NCBI RefSeq assembly: GCF_002797875.1
Contig: NZ_PGFC01000003.1
Coordinates: 186,001-250,000, forward strand
Source of the DNA: Pseudoscardovia suis
GTDB taxonomy: Bacteria; Actinomycetota; Actinomycetes; Actinomycetales; Bifidobacteriaceae
Reading direction: 5' to 3'
Length of the DNA stretch: 64,000 nucleotides
The notes under the pieces are model-generated. The model worked only from the letters and a program-made list of their open reading frames with translations, did not search any database and was not told the DNA's origin. Position 1 is the stretch's first letter; each line of letters begins with the position of its first letter. Positions 44,983 through 54,567 of this stretch are shown piece by piece. Both the position numbers and the translations under genes were made by a program.

Positions 44983-45720
44983 TCACACACCGATTCCGCC
45001 GGCGCGCAGGAAGTCTCTGGCATCCTGCGCGCCGGCGAAAACATGCGCCCGGATTCCCACAGCCCGTGCACCTGCCACGTTCACCGGCTTGTCATCGAAA
45101 AACGCCGTGGTGCCGACAGTCAATCCAAAACGCGCCACAGCGAGGCGATAAATCGCCTCATCGGGCTTCACCAGCTTCTCCCGCCCCGAAACAATCACAC
45201 CGCGCAATGGCTCCATGCCTGGCAGACCAAGCGGAACGGCGACATCCTCGTCGGACCAGTTCGTAAGTCCCCACACGCCAATCCCCTGCTGCGCAAGGTC
45301 AGCGAGCAACGCCGCCATGCCTGGCATCATCGCCGGCACAGTGGCGGCGAATGCGTCGAGGTACCGCCGGTACATGCCACGCAACGGCAGGCTGCCATGC
45401 GCCACGGCAGTGCCCATCTGAGACACGTCGCTATGCGCCATGTCGTAGCGCACGCAGACCTCGGCATTGGGCATGCCTGCATCACGCAGATCGTCAAGCG
45501 CCCAGAAACCTTCGGGATCGCCCCGGTCGAAGAAGCGCTGCACCGCCGCGGCACCAGGCTTGCCTTCGTCCACAGCCTCGTCCAGCGCCTCCTGGCTGTC
45601 GTATCCGAATGCGAGCCATGGACGCCAGTCCACGAGCACACCAGCGAAATCAAACAGCACGTCCGTTATCGCCGCCGGGGAATCATTGCCAGACACGTGC
45701 TGCGCACGACCAGAATCCAT
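44983..45720 (-). CDS. HAD-superfamily hydrolase
   Basis: 245 residues; ATG at 45720 behind AAGGAG at 5 nt. Motif I VLFDFAGVLVDW has the nucleophile Asp but Ala at the acid/base position, as FDFGGVL-type members. Motif II is GLTNWSDED, motif III the KLVKPDEAIYRLA Lys and motif IV FFDDKPVNVAGARAVGI. This matches the epoxide-hydrolase-like/haloacid-dehalogenase-like IA-v3 group. Substrate unknown; probably monocistronic. Confidence 0.78.
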   Translation of the reverse strand: MDSGRAQHVSGNDSPAAITDVLFDFAGVLVDWRPWLAFGYDSQEALDEAVDEGKPGAAAVQRFFDRGDPEGFWALDDLRDAGMPNAEVCVRYDMAHSDVSQMGTAVAHGSLPLRGMYRRYLDAFAATVPAMMPGMAALLADLAQQGIGVWGLTNWSDEDVAVPLGLPGMEPLRGVIVSGREKLVKPDEAIYRLAVARFGLTVGTTAFFDDKPVNVAGARAVGIRAHVFAGAQDARDFLRAGGIGV

Positions 45721-45854
45721 GAGCACTCCTTGTCCTCCTTACGCGTTCTCCTTACGTGAAACCTGCCGCGTCCCCTGCACCACAAGGGATATTCTTGTGT
45801 CACTTTATCAATCCGCGGTAACCGAATGCCGCCATCGCCCCCTAGGAGATTTCC

Positions 45855-46445
45855 ATGCATACCCTCGTGATCGCCGCGAACCCGGACCCGGATTCCCTCA
45901 CTGTTGCCGTCGCCCAGGCATTCGCGAAAGGCGCGCATGACAACGGCAGCTCGACGCGCATCATCAACCTGGGGACCGACGGCTTCAATCCCGCATACAC
46001 ACTTGCCGATCGCGACCACTATTACAACGCCACGCCCATGCCGGCTGACGTCATTCCCTATCAGCAGGCCATGGAAGCGGCGGACACCATCGCGTTCGTC
46101 ACCCCGATCTATTGGTACACGATGACGGCTTCAATGAAGGGCTTCTTCGACCGTGTGCTGTGCCGCGACTTCGTATATGACCGCTCGACCGGCAAACCGC
46201 TGGCATTGGCAGGCAAAACGGTGCGGTTCATCGCGCTCACTGGCGCAGGCGAGGACTGGTATCGCACCTCCGGCATCGGCGAAGCGTTGAAACGCCAGAT
46301 CATCGACAATACGTTCGCCAAGTATTGCGGTGTGACGGATGCCACGATCGAATACGTGGACGGCACAGGCAGCGGGGATGCCAATCACATCGCGGACTGC
46401 CTGAAGCGAATGGAGACGCTCGGCGCGGAAGCGACGCGTGCGTGA
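45855..46445 (+). CDS. Flavodoxin-fold NAD(P)H dehydrogenase (quinone)-like
   Basis: 196 residues; ATG at 45855 with GGAG upstream. MHTLVIAANPDPDSLTVAVAQAFAKG is the FMN phosphate-binding start of the NQO/MdaB/KefF group. TIAFVTPIYWYTMTASMKGFFDRVL is the conserved flavin/dimer block, and LTGAGEDWY follows. These enzymes reduce quinones or other electrophiles with NAD(P)H. No partner gene is linked. Confidence 0.82.
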   Translation: MHTLVIAANPDPDSLTVAVAQAFAKGAHDNGSSTRIINLGTDGFNPAYTLADRDHYYNATPMPADVIPYQQAMEAADTIAFVTPIYWYTMTASMKGFFDRVLCRDFVYDRSTGKPLALAGKTVRFIALTGAGEDWYRTSGIGEALKRQIIDNTFAKYCGVTDATIEYVDGTGSGDANHIADCLKRMETLGAEATRA

Positions 46446-46574
46446 AAGTAACGAGCCTGTGCTAAATTCATATCAGTATGAGAAAGGTGACGCGGCTTCC
46501 ATGATGTGAGGCTCGCGCTTCCAGTCGGAAGTGCTGGTAATCTTGCAAAACCAATACGCCGAATAGCAAATAGC

Positions 46575-46622
46575 AACACTGTGAGGCGTAAACACCGAGA
46601 GGCGTAAACACTGTGAGGTCGT
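46575..46622. repeat. Three 16-bp tandem repeats
   Basis: AACACTGTGAGGCGTA, AACACCGAGAGGCGTA and AACACTGTGAGGTCGT begin at 46575, 46591 and 46607 in the leader of the NlpC/P60 gene. Confidence 0.88.
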
Positions 46623-46654
46623 CCACCCACCGCGCACGGAAGTAAGGTGCAGAT

Positions 46655-47719
46655 TTGATTTTCCCGATTCATTCGTCTGCCGCGAATGCTTCTCGGCATG
46701 CCCAGAAGCGGCACGCCGCGCCGCAGTCACAGTCACATCGTGCTGCTGCGGTCAAGATCACGAAAAGCGTTCCTGCCATCATCCTGGCGTTGCTTCTCGC
46801 AGGCAGCAGCACGGCGGTGGCATCGAACGGCGGTTCCTCGGTGCTGGGCGCCGGCGCATTGGGCCAGTCTTCTGCCGTGAGCCGTAGCGATTCACGTGAC
46901 TCCCTGCTGCAGGAAGGCTCCCAGTTGTCGGTCGACGGCACATTCACCACAAGCGTGAATGAAGACAATGTGATCATCGAGGCGCCGCTGTCACAAAGCG
47001 TTCAGGATGCCCGCAAGACGCTGCAGGCCACCATCGACAGCGCGTCCTCCACGCTCTCTTCTTCCGAGGGCAAGGCGAGTGACTCGAGCCGCAGCACGCT
47101 GTCCGGTCTCATCGACCAAGCTAATTCCACCGTCACCGACGACAATGCAAGCACTGATAGCATCTACGCAGTCAACTCCAGCCTTGCGGAGGCAGCCAAC
47201 AAGGTGACGAGCGAAGTCGCTTCCGCCAATGCCGCTGCAGCCGAGAGGGCAGCGACATCCAGCCGATCCGCTGCTGGTTCTTCCTCGGCCGGCACGTCAA
47301 CCGGTACATCGACCGATACTTCCTCCTCGACCGTCACCGTGTCGGGTTCGGGCTCCGGTCAGGCTGTGGCAAATCTTGCGATTCAGTATCTCGGCAGGCC
47401 TTATGTAGCGGGCGGTAACACACCGAGCGGATGGGATTGCTCAGGCTACGTGCAGTGGCTGTATGCGCAGTTCGGCGTCACGCTTGCGCATTCCTCCGGC
47501 GCACAAGCCCAGGCCGGCACCTACATCGGCAACCAATCCGACCTGTACACGAAGGCACAGCCGGGCGACATCATCGCCAACAGCGGGCATGCCGCCATTT
47601 ACGTTGGCAGCGGCAACTGCGCGCAAGCCCTCAATCCATCGCTGGGCACGCGCATCTATCCGTGCAATGTCGTGTCCACGTTCATGTCCGGATATTCCAT
47701 CCGCCGCATCTTCAACTGA
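46655..47719 (+). CDS. Secreted NlpC/P60 peptidoglycan hydrolase
   Basis: 354 residues; start TTG at 46655, 7 nt after AAGG; no ATG or GTG lies before the export helix. A hydrophobic segment (VPAIILALLLAGSSTAVAS, residues ~39-57) serves as signal peptide. Residues ~90-190 are a helical, Ser/Ala-rich region, followed by a Ser/Thr/Gly linker. The NlpC/P60 domain fills the C terminus: VANLAIQYLGRPYVAGGN, nucleophile in GWDCSGYVQWLYAQFG and His in NSGHAAIYVGSG. It cuts peptide stems of peptidoglycan during growth and division. Followed by a strong terminator. Confidence 0.88.
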   Translation: MIFPIHSSAANASRHAQKRHAAPQSQSHRAAAVKITKSVPAIILALLLAGSSTAVASNGGSSVLGAGALGQSSAVSRSDSRDSLLQEGSQLSVDGTFTTSVNEDNVIIEAPLSQSVQDARKTLQATIDSASSTLSSSEGKASDSSRSTLSGLIDQANSTVTDDNASTDSIYAVNSSLAEAANKVTSEVASANAAAAERAATSSRSAAGSSSAGTSTGTSTDTSSSTVTVSGSGSGQAVANLAIQYLGRPYVAGGNTPSGWDCSGYVQWLYAQFGVTLAHSSGAQAQAGTYIGNQSDLYTKAQPGDIIANSGHAAIYVGSGNCAQALNPSLGTRIYPCNVVSTFMSGYSIRRIFN

Positions 47720-47745
47720 CGGCGTGACGCTTCCCTACTTCCATA

Positions 47746-47789
47746 AAGGCTGGGGCGGATTCCTTGAATCGGGAATCCGCCCCAGCCTT
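47746..47789 (+). terminator. Rho-independent terminator
   Basis: Perfect 18-bp stem (AAGGCTGGGGCGGATTCC and its complement) with an 8-nt loop, ending in TTTTG. It lies 27 bp after the NlpC/P60 stop and can also act for ribF on the other strand. Confidence 0.92.
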
Positions 47790-47880
47790 TTGTCATGAAG
47801 CGCGCCTTGCCAGCCACGGCGCCTCACGCATCACCCCTGCGGCGTGTTGACGCGGTGTGCTACTTGGCTCCGTGATTGCA

Positions 47881-49176
47881 TCACTTCGCGGTGTCCACAG
47901 CTTTGTCCGCAGCTTTGCGTGATGCCTCTGCGTCCTTCGCCAGCTGGCCGGCGAGTTCGTCAGCGCTGGCGAATTTCATCTGCGGACGCAGATAACCGCC
48001 GAATTCCACACGCACATCGTGGCCATACAGCTCCAGCCATTCCTGCGTGCACGCATAGGCCTCGACCACACGCTCATGCAACCCGGTTGCCTCGCTGAAG
48101 GTCTCCTTCGTGCCAATGGAAATTGCAGCAGGCCAGCGGTTGACGGGTGTGCGGGCGGTCACGGCATCCTCATGATGGTTGACGTGCGCATCAGCAGAAA
48201 CGGCACCAGTGTTGCCAGCGTTGCTGCTCCCCTCCTGTGCCTCAGCTGTCGTGGCGCCTGCAGCTACCTTCGCATCAGCATCCGGCGCCATGCCGAAATC
48301 GACAAGCCAACCGGAATACACGCCGTCCACTGGCACATAGCCTTGCACAGGATCGCCAAGATTCGCCGTGGGGAATCCGATCGTATGCCCGCGCTGCTCG
48401 CCGCGCACCACCACGCCTTCCACGGCATGAGGGCGGCCGAGCGCTTCCCCGGCGTCATGCACCCTGCCGTTGCCCAGCAGGTAGCGGATGTTGCTGGAGC
48501 TCCACACGCGTGCCTCATGTGCATGATTGCGCTTGCTCCATGTGCGACGCTGGGATTTGTTCATGCCCTCCAGCGGATCGGCAGGTTCTCCCGGCTTCTG
48601 CGGCATCTGCGGCTTCCAGTCAAAAGGAATGCGCGTCATGCCAGGACCGGCATCATCCACCACGTCCAGCTCAAACACACCCGTGGCAAGCGACAGATTG
48701 CGAATCGCCTTGAGATCGCCCTCCTTGCCTGCACCCATGTGCGCGTCGGAACCAAGCACGAGCGTGCGCATGCCGACCTTGCCCACCATCTGCCCGAGGA
48801 ATGACACATATGACACCGCTGCGAACGGCATCGTGTAATGCACCACGAACGTGCGGTCCACTCCCAGTGACTCGATGAGTTCAAGCCTGCGCTGCACGGG
48901 CATCAGGGCATCGGGGTCGTGAAAGCCCTCAGGCGCATCGGCACCATCATGCGCCGCGGCATAGGCATGCGCTGCGGCGGGACGCGGATCGAGCACCACC
49001 GCCACGGATATCGCCTTGAGTTCGTGCGCAAGCTCCACCGTACGCTTCAGCACCGCCTGATGGCCTTGATGCATGCCATCGAACGAACCGATGGTGAGCA
49101 CGCCCTTCTTGCCATCAGGCAATGCAGGCCAGGCGACGGCACCACGTTCATCAGGAACCAGCCAATCGATTGTCAT
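47881..49176 (-). CDS. ribF: Bifunctional riboflavin kinase/FAD synthetase RibF
   Basis: 431 residues; the family is usually ~310. The N-terminal FAD synthetase is shown by GVLTIGSFDGMHQGHQAVL, VHYTMPFAAVSYVSFL and LVLGSDAHMGAGKEGD. The C-terminal flavokinase is shown by GEALGRPHAVEGVVVRGEQRGHTIGFPTANL and AISIGTKETF. A low-complexity insertion of ~45 residues (Ala/Asn/Asp-rich, around residues 305-355) interrupts the kinase domain, and there is a shorter extra segment near residue 200. It makes FMN and FAD. Last gene of infB-rbfA-truB-ribF. Confidence 0.92.
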   Translation of the reverse strand: MTIDWLVPDERGAVAWPALPDGKKGVLTIGSFDGMHQGHQAVLKRTVELAHELKAISVAVVLDPRPAAAHAYAAAHDGADAPEGFHDPDALMPVQRRLELIESLGVDRTFVVHYTMPFAAVSYVSFLGQMVGKVGMRTLVLGSDAHMGAGKEGDLKAIRNLSLATGVFELDVVDDAGPGMTRIPFDWKPQMPQKPGEPADPLEGMNKSQRRTWSKRNHAHEARVWSSSNIRYLLGNGRVHDAGEALGRPHAVEGVVVRGEQRGHTIGFPTANLGDPVQGYVPVDGVYSGWLVDFGMAPDADAKVAAGATTAEAQEGSSNAGNTGAVSADAHVNHHEDAVTARTPVNRWPAAISIGTKETFSEATGLHERVVEAYACTQEWLELYGHDVRVEFGGYLRPQMKFASADELAGQLAKDAEASRKAADKAVDTAK

Positions 49177-49291
49177 GTATCCTCCAAAGTCATCTCACTG
49201 CCGAAGCGGTGAAAGCCAACAAATGTCACAACCAGCAGTGTCAAACCAAGCAAGTCACCGTACCGCGGATTCGCCCGGATTGCCCAAAGCG

Positions 49292-50398
49292 CTAGAACAC
49301 AACGCTTGGCTTGAGCAGTTTTTTCGTGCGTCGCTCCACGATTGCCACAAGCACGCCGTCCACGCCGCCCACGCAGTCCACGTTGCCCATGTCTCCCATG
49401 TCACCGCTGTCGCCCTGCTGTGCGGCGGCGGTATCATCGCTCTGCCGTGACAGGTCCGGGTGCATGATGGCGGCCGTGGGACCATGCACCACGCCTTCGA
49501 TGAAACGTCCGTGTCGCAAATCATCCGCTTGCTGGGCACTGATGTCAATCGTCGGCATGGCTTGTGCAGCGCCTGCCGCGGGGCTGATCGCATGTGCGCG
49601 AATCCCCGCGGGATCGTCGAACACCGCCCACGGATGGGTGACCGTCTCGCCGTGGCGGTTGACGAAAGTGTGATCCTGCGCGTGGGCAGTGACCACGTCC
49701 GGATCGGTCACATCAAAACTTCCAACGCGGGTGCGGCGCAAACTCACCAGATGCGCGCCTGTCCCCAAGGCAGCACCCATGTCGCGGCCAAGGGAACGGA
49801 TGTAAGTGCCGGCTGAGCACGTGACCCGTGCCGACACGTCGATGAATCCGTCATGCGAGGAATCGAGGCGACGTTCGATGCCGAGAATATCGAACGCGGA
49901 AACCGTCACCGGCACGGGTTCCAAGTGCACATCCTGCCCGTTGCGAGCAAGGTCGTAGGCTTTCTGACCGTGGATTTTCTTGGCCGAGTAGGCGCTCGGC
50001 ACCTGCATGATGCTGCCGGTGAGCGCAGCCGCCGCCGCGATGATATCGGCATCCGAAAGCGCAGAAAGCCGTGCAAGAACCATGTGCTGCTCGTCATCGG
50101 ATTGTTCGAGGAATTCGCCGTCAGCGTCGTCCGTCGTGGTGGACTGGCCGAGACGGATCACCGTCTCATAGGTTTTGTCGATTCCCACGATGTAGCTGAG
50201 CAGCCGAGTGGCGCTGCCAAACCCCACGATGAGCAATCCCGTCGCCATGGGGTCGAGGGTGCCCGCGTGGCCCACATGCTTGGTATGCAGGGCTGCCCTC
50301 GCGGCAGCCACGATGTCGTGGCTGGTTACTCCGCGAGGTTTATCCACTGCAAGAAGGCCCGAGGCGAGCATGGGTTCCGAATGTGCGACCTCAGTCAT
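49292..50398 (-). CDS. truB: tRNA pseudouridine-55 synthase TruB
   Basis: 368 residues against ~300 usual. GLLAVDKPRGVTSHDIVAAARA, the catalytic Asp in HVGHAGTLDPMATGLLIVGFG, KTYETVIRLGQSTTTDDADGE, SAYSAKKIHGQKAYDLAR and GTYIRSLGRDMG are intact. It makes pseudouridine 55 in tRNA. Near the C terminus is a short repetitive insertion (GDSGDMGDMGNVDCVGGVDG) encoded by short DNA repeats, before the final VLVAIVERRTKKLLKPSVVF. It overlaps none; rbfA is 15 bp upstream. Confidence 0.93.
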   Translation of the reverse strand: MTEVAHSEPMLASGLLAVDKPRGVTSHDIVAAARAALHTKHVGHAGTLDPMATGLLIVGFGSATRLLSYIVGIDKTYETVIRLGQSTTTDDADGEFLEQSDDEQHMVLARLSALSDADIIAAAAALTGSIMQVPSAYSAKKIHGQKAYDLARNGQDVHLEPVPVTVSAFDILGIERRLDSSHDGFIDVSARVTCSAGTYIRSLGRDMGAALGTGAHLVSLRRTRVGSFDVTDPDVVTAHAQDHTFVNRHGETVTHPWAVFDDPAGIRAHAISPAAGAAQAMPTIDISAQQADDLRHGRFIEGVVHGPTAAIMHPDLSRQSDDTAAAQQGDSGDMGDMGNVDCVGGVDGVLVAIVERRTKKLLKPSVVF

Positions 50399-50413
50399 GC
50401 TTGTTCCGCAATC

Positions 50414-51064
50414 TCAGCCTTGCACCGCAGAATCATCGGATCCGGCAGCAGCGCCTGTGCCAGCGTCCATGTCGTCGTCGGCGTCATCATCCATGTCATC
50501 ATCACCGTCGATGAACGCTTCGGTTTCGGCATCGTCATAATCGAAGCCGTCGCCTGTGTAATCGTCGGTGGAATCGGAGTCGATGTCATATTCGGCATCG
50601 GCCGCGTCGTCGGAATCACCATCTTCGTCATCATGGTCATGACGGTAGGGATCGGCGTCCCCGGCATATGACGCATGCTCGCGAAGCTTGGCAAGCTCCT
50701 GATCTCGGCGCAGAGCGATGGACAGAACGTCCTCGACCTCATGCGCCTCTTCAGGGACTTCATCATAAATGAACTCGAGCTGCGGGGTCAGACGCAGGCC
50801 TGCCTTGCGCCCCACCAAGGAACGCAAACGTCCGGCGGATTGTTTGAGAGCCTGCTTGGCGCGCTTGCGCTGGCCGAGCTCATGGCCTTCGCTGCCCAAG
50901 TACGTCCAGTAGATTCGGGCGATCTGCAGGTCGTTCGTCACGCGCACTTCCGTGATGGTGACGTGCGCAAGGCGCGGGTCGCGCAGCTCCCTTTGGAGGG
51001 CTGTCGCGACCACGCGCTGTATGAGACCTGCCACGCGCACTGCGCGAGGATTGGTTCCTGACAT
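50414..51064 (-). CDS. rbfA: Ribosome-binding factor A
   Basis: 216 residues. The KH-type RbfA domain covers residues ~1-120 (RVAGLIQRVVATALQRELRDPRLAHVTITEVRVTNDLQIARIYWTYL; LVGRKAGLRLTPQLEFIYDE). The remaining ~90 residues are a very acidic Asp/Glu/Tyr tail not found in the short E. coli protein. It matures 30S subunits in the cold. Starts 3 bp after the infB stop. Confidence 0.92.
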   Translation of the reverse strand: MSGTNPRAVRVAGLIQRVVATALQRELRDPRLAHVTITEVRVTNDLQIARIYWTYLGSEGHELGQRKRAKQALKQSAGRLRSLVGRKAGLRLTPQLEFIYDEVPEEAHEVEDVLSIALRRDQELAKLREHASYAGDADPYRHDHDDEDGDSDDAADAEYDIDSDSTDDYTGDGFDYDDAETEAFIDGDDDMDDDADDDMDAGTGAAAGSDDSAVQG

Positions 51065-51067
51065 GTG

Positions 51068-54010
51068 TTACTTACGCTCGACTTCCCGCATCTCGAAGGT
51101 TTCGATGACGTCGCCCACCTGGATGTCGTTGAAGTCACCCAAGTTGATACCACACTCGTAGCCTTCCTCGACTTCGGTGACGTCGTCCTTGAAACGACGC
51201 AGCGACGAAATCTCCAAGTCGTTGATCGTGACGACGCCATCGCGCATGATGCGGCACTTCGTTCCGCGCTTGACGGTGCCGTCCTGCACCATGACGCCGG
51301 CGATGTTGCCGAACTTGGAGGAACGGAAGATTTCGCGAATCTCCGAGTGGGAGGTGACGACCTCTTCGAACTCCGGCTTGAGCATGCCCTTGAGGGCTGC
51401 CTCGATGTCCTCGATCGCCTTGTAGATGACCGAGTAGTACTTGATTTCGACGCCTTCGCGTTCTGCCAGATCCGCCACCTGACGGTTCGGGCGCACGTTG
51501 AAGCCGATGATGACGGCCTTGTCGACGCTCGCCAGGTTGACGTCGTTCTGGGTGATGGCGCCGACACCGCGATGGATGACCTGAATGCCAACCTCGTCGG
51601 AAACCTCGATCTTCATCAAGGAATCTTCCAACGCTTCCACGGAGCCGGAGGAATCGCCCTTGATGACGACATTGAGCATGTCGATCTCGGACTTGGCGAA
51701 CTGCTCCTTGAACTCCTCGAGGGAGACGACCTTGCGGCGCTTCGCCAGCTGGGCGGCGCGTTCGGACGCTGCGCGCTTCTCGGCGATCTGGCGGGCTGCG
51801 CGATCATCGGGAGCGACGAGGAATAGGTCACCGGCGGTCGGCACGGAGGTCAGACCGAGCACGGAGACCGGGCGGGACGGCAATGCCGCGGTGAGCGAAT
51901 TGCCGTTCTCGTCAAGCATGGCGCGCACACGGCCGTAGCTGGTGCCTGCCACGATGGCGTCGCCCACATGGAGCGTTCCCTGCTGCACGAGCACGGTCGC
52001 GACGGCGCCGCGGCCCTTGTCGAGCCTTGCTTCCACCGTTGCACCGCGGGCGGGCATGTTGGGGTTGGCGCGCAGATCGAGTGTGGCGTCTGCAGTGAGC
52101 AGCACAGCCTCGAGCAGCTTGTCGATGTTGATGTTCTTCTTGGCGGAGATATCGACGAACATCGTGTCGCCGCCGTACTCCTCGGGCACAAGCCCGAATT
52201 CGGTGAGCTGACCGCGCACCTTCTCAGGGTTGGCTCCCGGCACATCAATCTTGTTAACAGCCACGACGATCGGCACGTTGGCGGCCTGCGCGTGGTTGAT
52301 TGCCTCGACGGTCTGGGGCATGACGCCATCATCCGCAGCGACCACGAGGATCGCGACATCCGTGAGCTCGGCGCCACGGGCACGCATTGCCGTGAAGGCT
52401 TCGTGACCCGGGGTATCGAGGAACGTGATCTTGCGCTCTTCGCCATTCAAATGCACGGACACCTGGTAAGCGCCGATGCGCTGCGTGATACCGCCAGCTT
52501 CCTTCAGCGACACGTTCGTCTTGCGGATTGTGTCAAGCAAGCGGGTCTTACCATGATCGACGTGGCCCATGACGGTCACGACCGGAGGACGAGGCACGAG
52601 ATCTTCATCATCCATGTCCTGCTCGTCGTCAAGGTTGATGTCGAACTGCTGGAGCAGCTCCTTGTCTTCCTCTTCGGATGAAACGATCTTGATGTTCCAG
52701 CCGATTTCCTCGCCCAGAATCTGGAACGTGTCCTCGTTAAGGGACTGCGTTGCCGTCGCCATCTCACCCAAGTGGAACAGCACGGTGACCAGCGAAGCGG
52801 GGCTCACGTTGATCTTCTCAGCGAGGTCAGCAAGGCTGGCGCCCTGACGCAGGCGAATCGTCTGGCCATGGCCGGAAGGAATGCGCACGCCACCGATGAC
52901 CGGTGCCTTCATCTCCTCGTATTCCTGCTGCTTAGCGCGGCGGGCATTCTTACGAGCCTTGGACGAACGACCGCCCTGATGGCCGAATGCACCTGCTGCA
53001 CCGCCGCGACCGCGACCCGGACGTCCGCCCGGACCGCCGTGGCCGCCGTGCCCTGCAGGACCGTTATCGGTATGAGGCGCGCCGGCACCGAAATGGCGTG
53101 CGCCTGCTGCGCCAGCGCCCTGGCCTGCGCGGGAATGTCCCCAGCGTCCGCCGACACCCTGGCCCGGACGGCCATTGCGGGCTCCCGGACGGCCATTGCG
53201 GCCATGCGAGTTGTTGACCGTGGGGCGCGCCATCGGGTGAGGACGCGGAATGTCGTTCGGCGTGGGCACATGCATGCCTTGGTGGCTCGTGAACGGGTTG
53301 TTGCCCGGACGCGGTGCCTTTTCACTTGACGTATTGCGCGAGCGCGGCGTGGCACCCGGCTTCGGGGCATTGCGACGTTCCCCGCGTTCGCCACGAGGGC
53401 CGGGACGAGCACCGGACGGACGGCTGCCGCCTTCGCGACGGGATTCGCCGCGGGATTCCCCGCTTGTCTTCTTCTCTTCCAGCTCGCGCTGCGCACGACG
53501 CGCCGCTTCCTGGATACGCGGATCGGAGCTCTGCAGGCCCTGGCGAATCGCCTCTTCCTGCTTGCTCAAAGCGGAACTATGAGACCTGCCCTGCCCCTGA
53601 TGACGGCCCTGCCCCGGCTTGGGACCGGGATGAGGCATGCCGGGCTTGGGTGCGTCGGCATGTGCAGACTCGTGCACAGGATTTGCCTGCTCGGCGGCAT
53701 GGTGGTTCGCCCCCGGCTTGGGAGCGGAAGCCTTGGGATGCGGAGCATTGCCGGGCTTGGGGGAATGGGAATCTGCAGAATTGCTGTGGGACGCGCCCTG
53801 ATGCTGAGAATGCTGGGCGCTCTTGGAAGTCTGGCTTGATGCCGAGGAATTGTCGGCTGCGAATGCCGACTTGAGTCTTCTCACCACGGGCGCTTCCACC
53901 GTGGACGACGAGGACTTGACGAATTCTCCCATGTCCTTGAGCTTCTCAAGGACGGTCTTGCTGTCCACGCCGAATTGCTTTGCCAACTCGTACACGCGTG
54001 CTTTAGGCAC
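51068..54010 (-). CDS. infB: Translation initiation factor IF-2
   Basis: 980 residues from GTG at 54010, 7 nt after AGGAG; this start gives [20 protein letters not shown], the standard IF-2 N terminus, so the longer frame is rejected. An IF2_N repeat, then a long Gly/Pro/His/Arg-rich linker (residues ~75-380), a second IF2_N ([27 protein letters not shown]), and the GTPase with [27 protein letters not shown] and VVAVNKIDV. Domains II-IV end the protein. Separated from nusA by a terminator and 557 bp, so it has its own promoter. Confidence 0.95.
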   Translation of the reverse strand: MPKARVYELAKQFGVDSKTVLEKLKDMGEFVKSSSSTVEAPVVRRLKSAFAADNSSASSQTSKSAQHSQHQGASHSNSADSHSPKPGNAPHPKASAPKPGANHHAAEQANPVHESAHADAPKPGMPHPGPKPGQGRHQGQGRSHSSALSKQEEAIRQGLQSSDPRIQEAARRAQRELEEKKTSGESRGESRREGGSRPSGARPGPRGERGERRNAPKPGATPRSRNTSSEKAPRPGNNPFTSHQGMHVPTPNDIPRPHPMARPTVNNSHGRNGRPGARNGRPGQGVGGRWGHSRAGQGAGAAGARHFGAGAPHTDNGPAGHGGHGGPGGRPGRGRGGAAGAFGHQGGRSSKARKNARRAKQQEYEEMKAPVIGGVRIPSGHGQTIRLRQGASLADLAEKINVSPASLVTVLFHLGEMATATQSLNEDTFQILGEEIGWNIKIVSSEEEDKELLQQFDINLDDEQDMDDEDLVPRPPVVTVMGHVDHGKTRLLDTIRKTNVSLKEAGGITQRIGAYQVSVHLNGEERKITFLDTPGHEAFTAMRARGAELTDVAILVVAADDGVMPQTVEAINHAQAANVPIVVAVNKIDVPGANPEKVRGQLTEFGLVPEEYGGDTMFVDISAKKNINIDKLLEAVLLTADATLDLRANPNMPARGATVEARLDKGRGAVATVLVQQGTLHVGDAIVAGTSYGRVRAMLDENGNSLTAALPSRPVSVLGLTSVPTAGDLFLVAPDDRAARQIAEKRAASERAAQLAKRRKVVSLEEFKEQFAKSEIDMLNVVIKGDSSGSVEALEDSLMKIEVSDEVGIQVIHRGVGAITQNDVNLASVDKAVIIGFNVRPNRQVADLAEREGVEIKYYSVIYKAIEDIEAALKGMLKPEFEEVVTSHSEIREIFRSSKFGNIAGVMVQDGTVKRGTKCRIMRDGVVTINDLEISSLRRFKDDVTEVEEGYECGINLGDFNDIQVGDVIETFEMREVERK

Positions 54011-54567
54011 TAAATTTCTCCTATCTGTGCCGCGTGCCCGTGTGGCGCGCGACGCTATTTGATGAGGGCGACCATATCCTGTCTCATCGTGCGACCATGA
54101 CTGTGTTACCTCGTCTGTGCTTGACGCCACGGAACGTATTCTTGTCTGCGCACCACGGCATTAACAGGATGAAACCATGTGATTTCACCCACACATCAGC
54201 TCACCACAATACATGATGGCGTGGATGAAATCATCGCACCGTGGTGGTATCGCCAAGCGCATAATTTCAGCGTTGAAGAGCCCCATCCCCGCCGATCCCG
54301 CACGACACCTGCCTGTGCATTCCCCACCGAATCGGAAGCGACACCCAACACCGCCAAAACGCCTCTCGAATCGCCTGAAGCGCAGGTGCCGACGTAGAAA
54401 GAAAAACCGAAGCACAACACAAAAGGAAGGCACCGTCGGATATTCCCGACGATGCCTTCCATGGATCACATCCAGACTCCGGTCGCTGCAGGCACCGTGC
54501 CTTCGAGCATGCGTATTCAACCAGCGTGCTGCCCGATCAGTGCCTTGCCCAATCAAGCCTTAGACAA
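54011..54567. other. Gap between nusA and infB, with nusA terminator
   Basis: 557 bp. A nusA terminator lies at 54425-54460. The rest is a gene-free region that should contain the infB promoter. No YlxR-like coding pattern is visible in any frame, although ylxR usually lies here in other Gram-positive bacteria. Confidence 0.5.
54425..54460 (-). terminator. Terminator of nusA
   Basis: GGAAGGCACCGTCGG pairs with its complement with one mismatch around a 6-nt loop. On the minus strand TTTTGTGTTG follows. Confidence 0.8.

Noticed and set aside
46446-46654. c-di-AMP (ydaO) riboswitch before the NlpC/P60 gene
   Set aside because: Such switches precede similar genes in other actinobacteria, but the conserved core was not recognisable here.
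54185-54556. Small minus-strand frame considered as ylxR
   Set aside because: Composition and sequence (Arg/Phe/Cys-rich) do not match YlxR, and it spans the nusA terminator.
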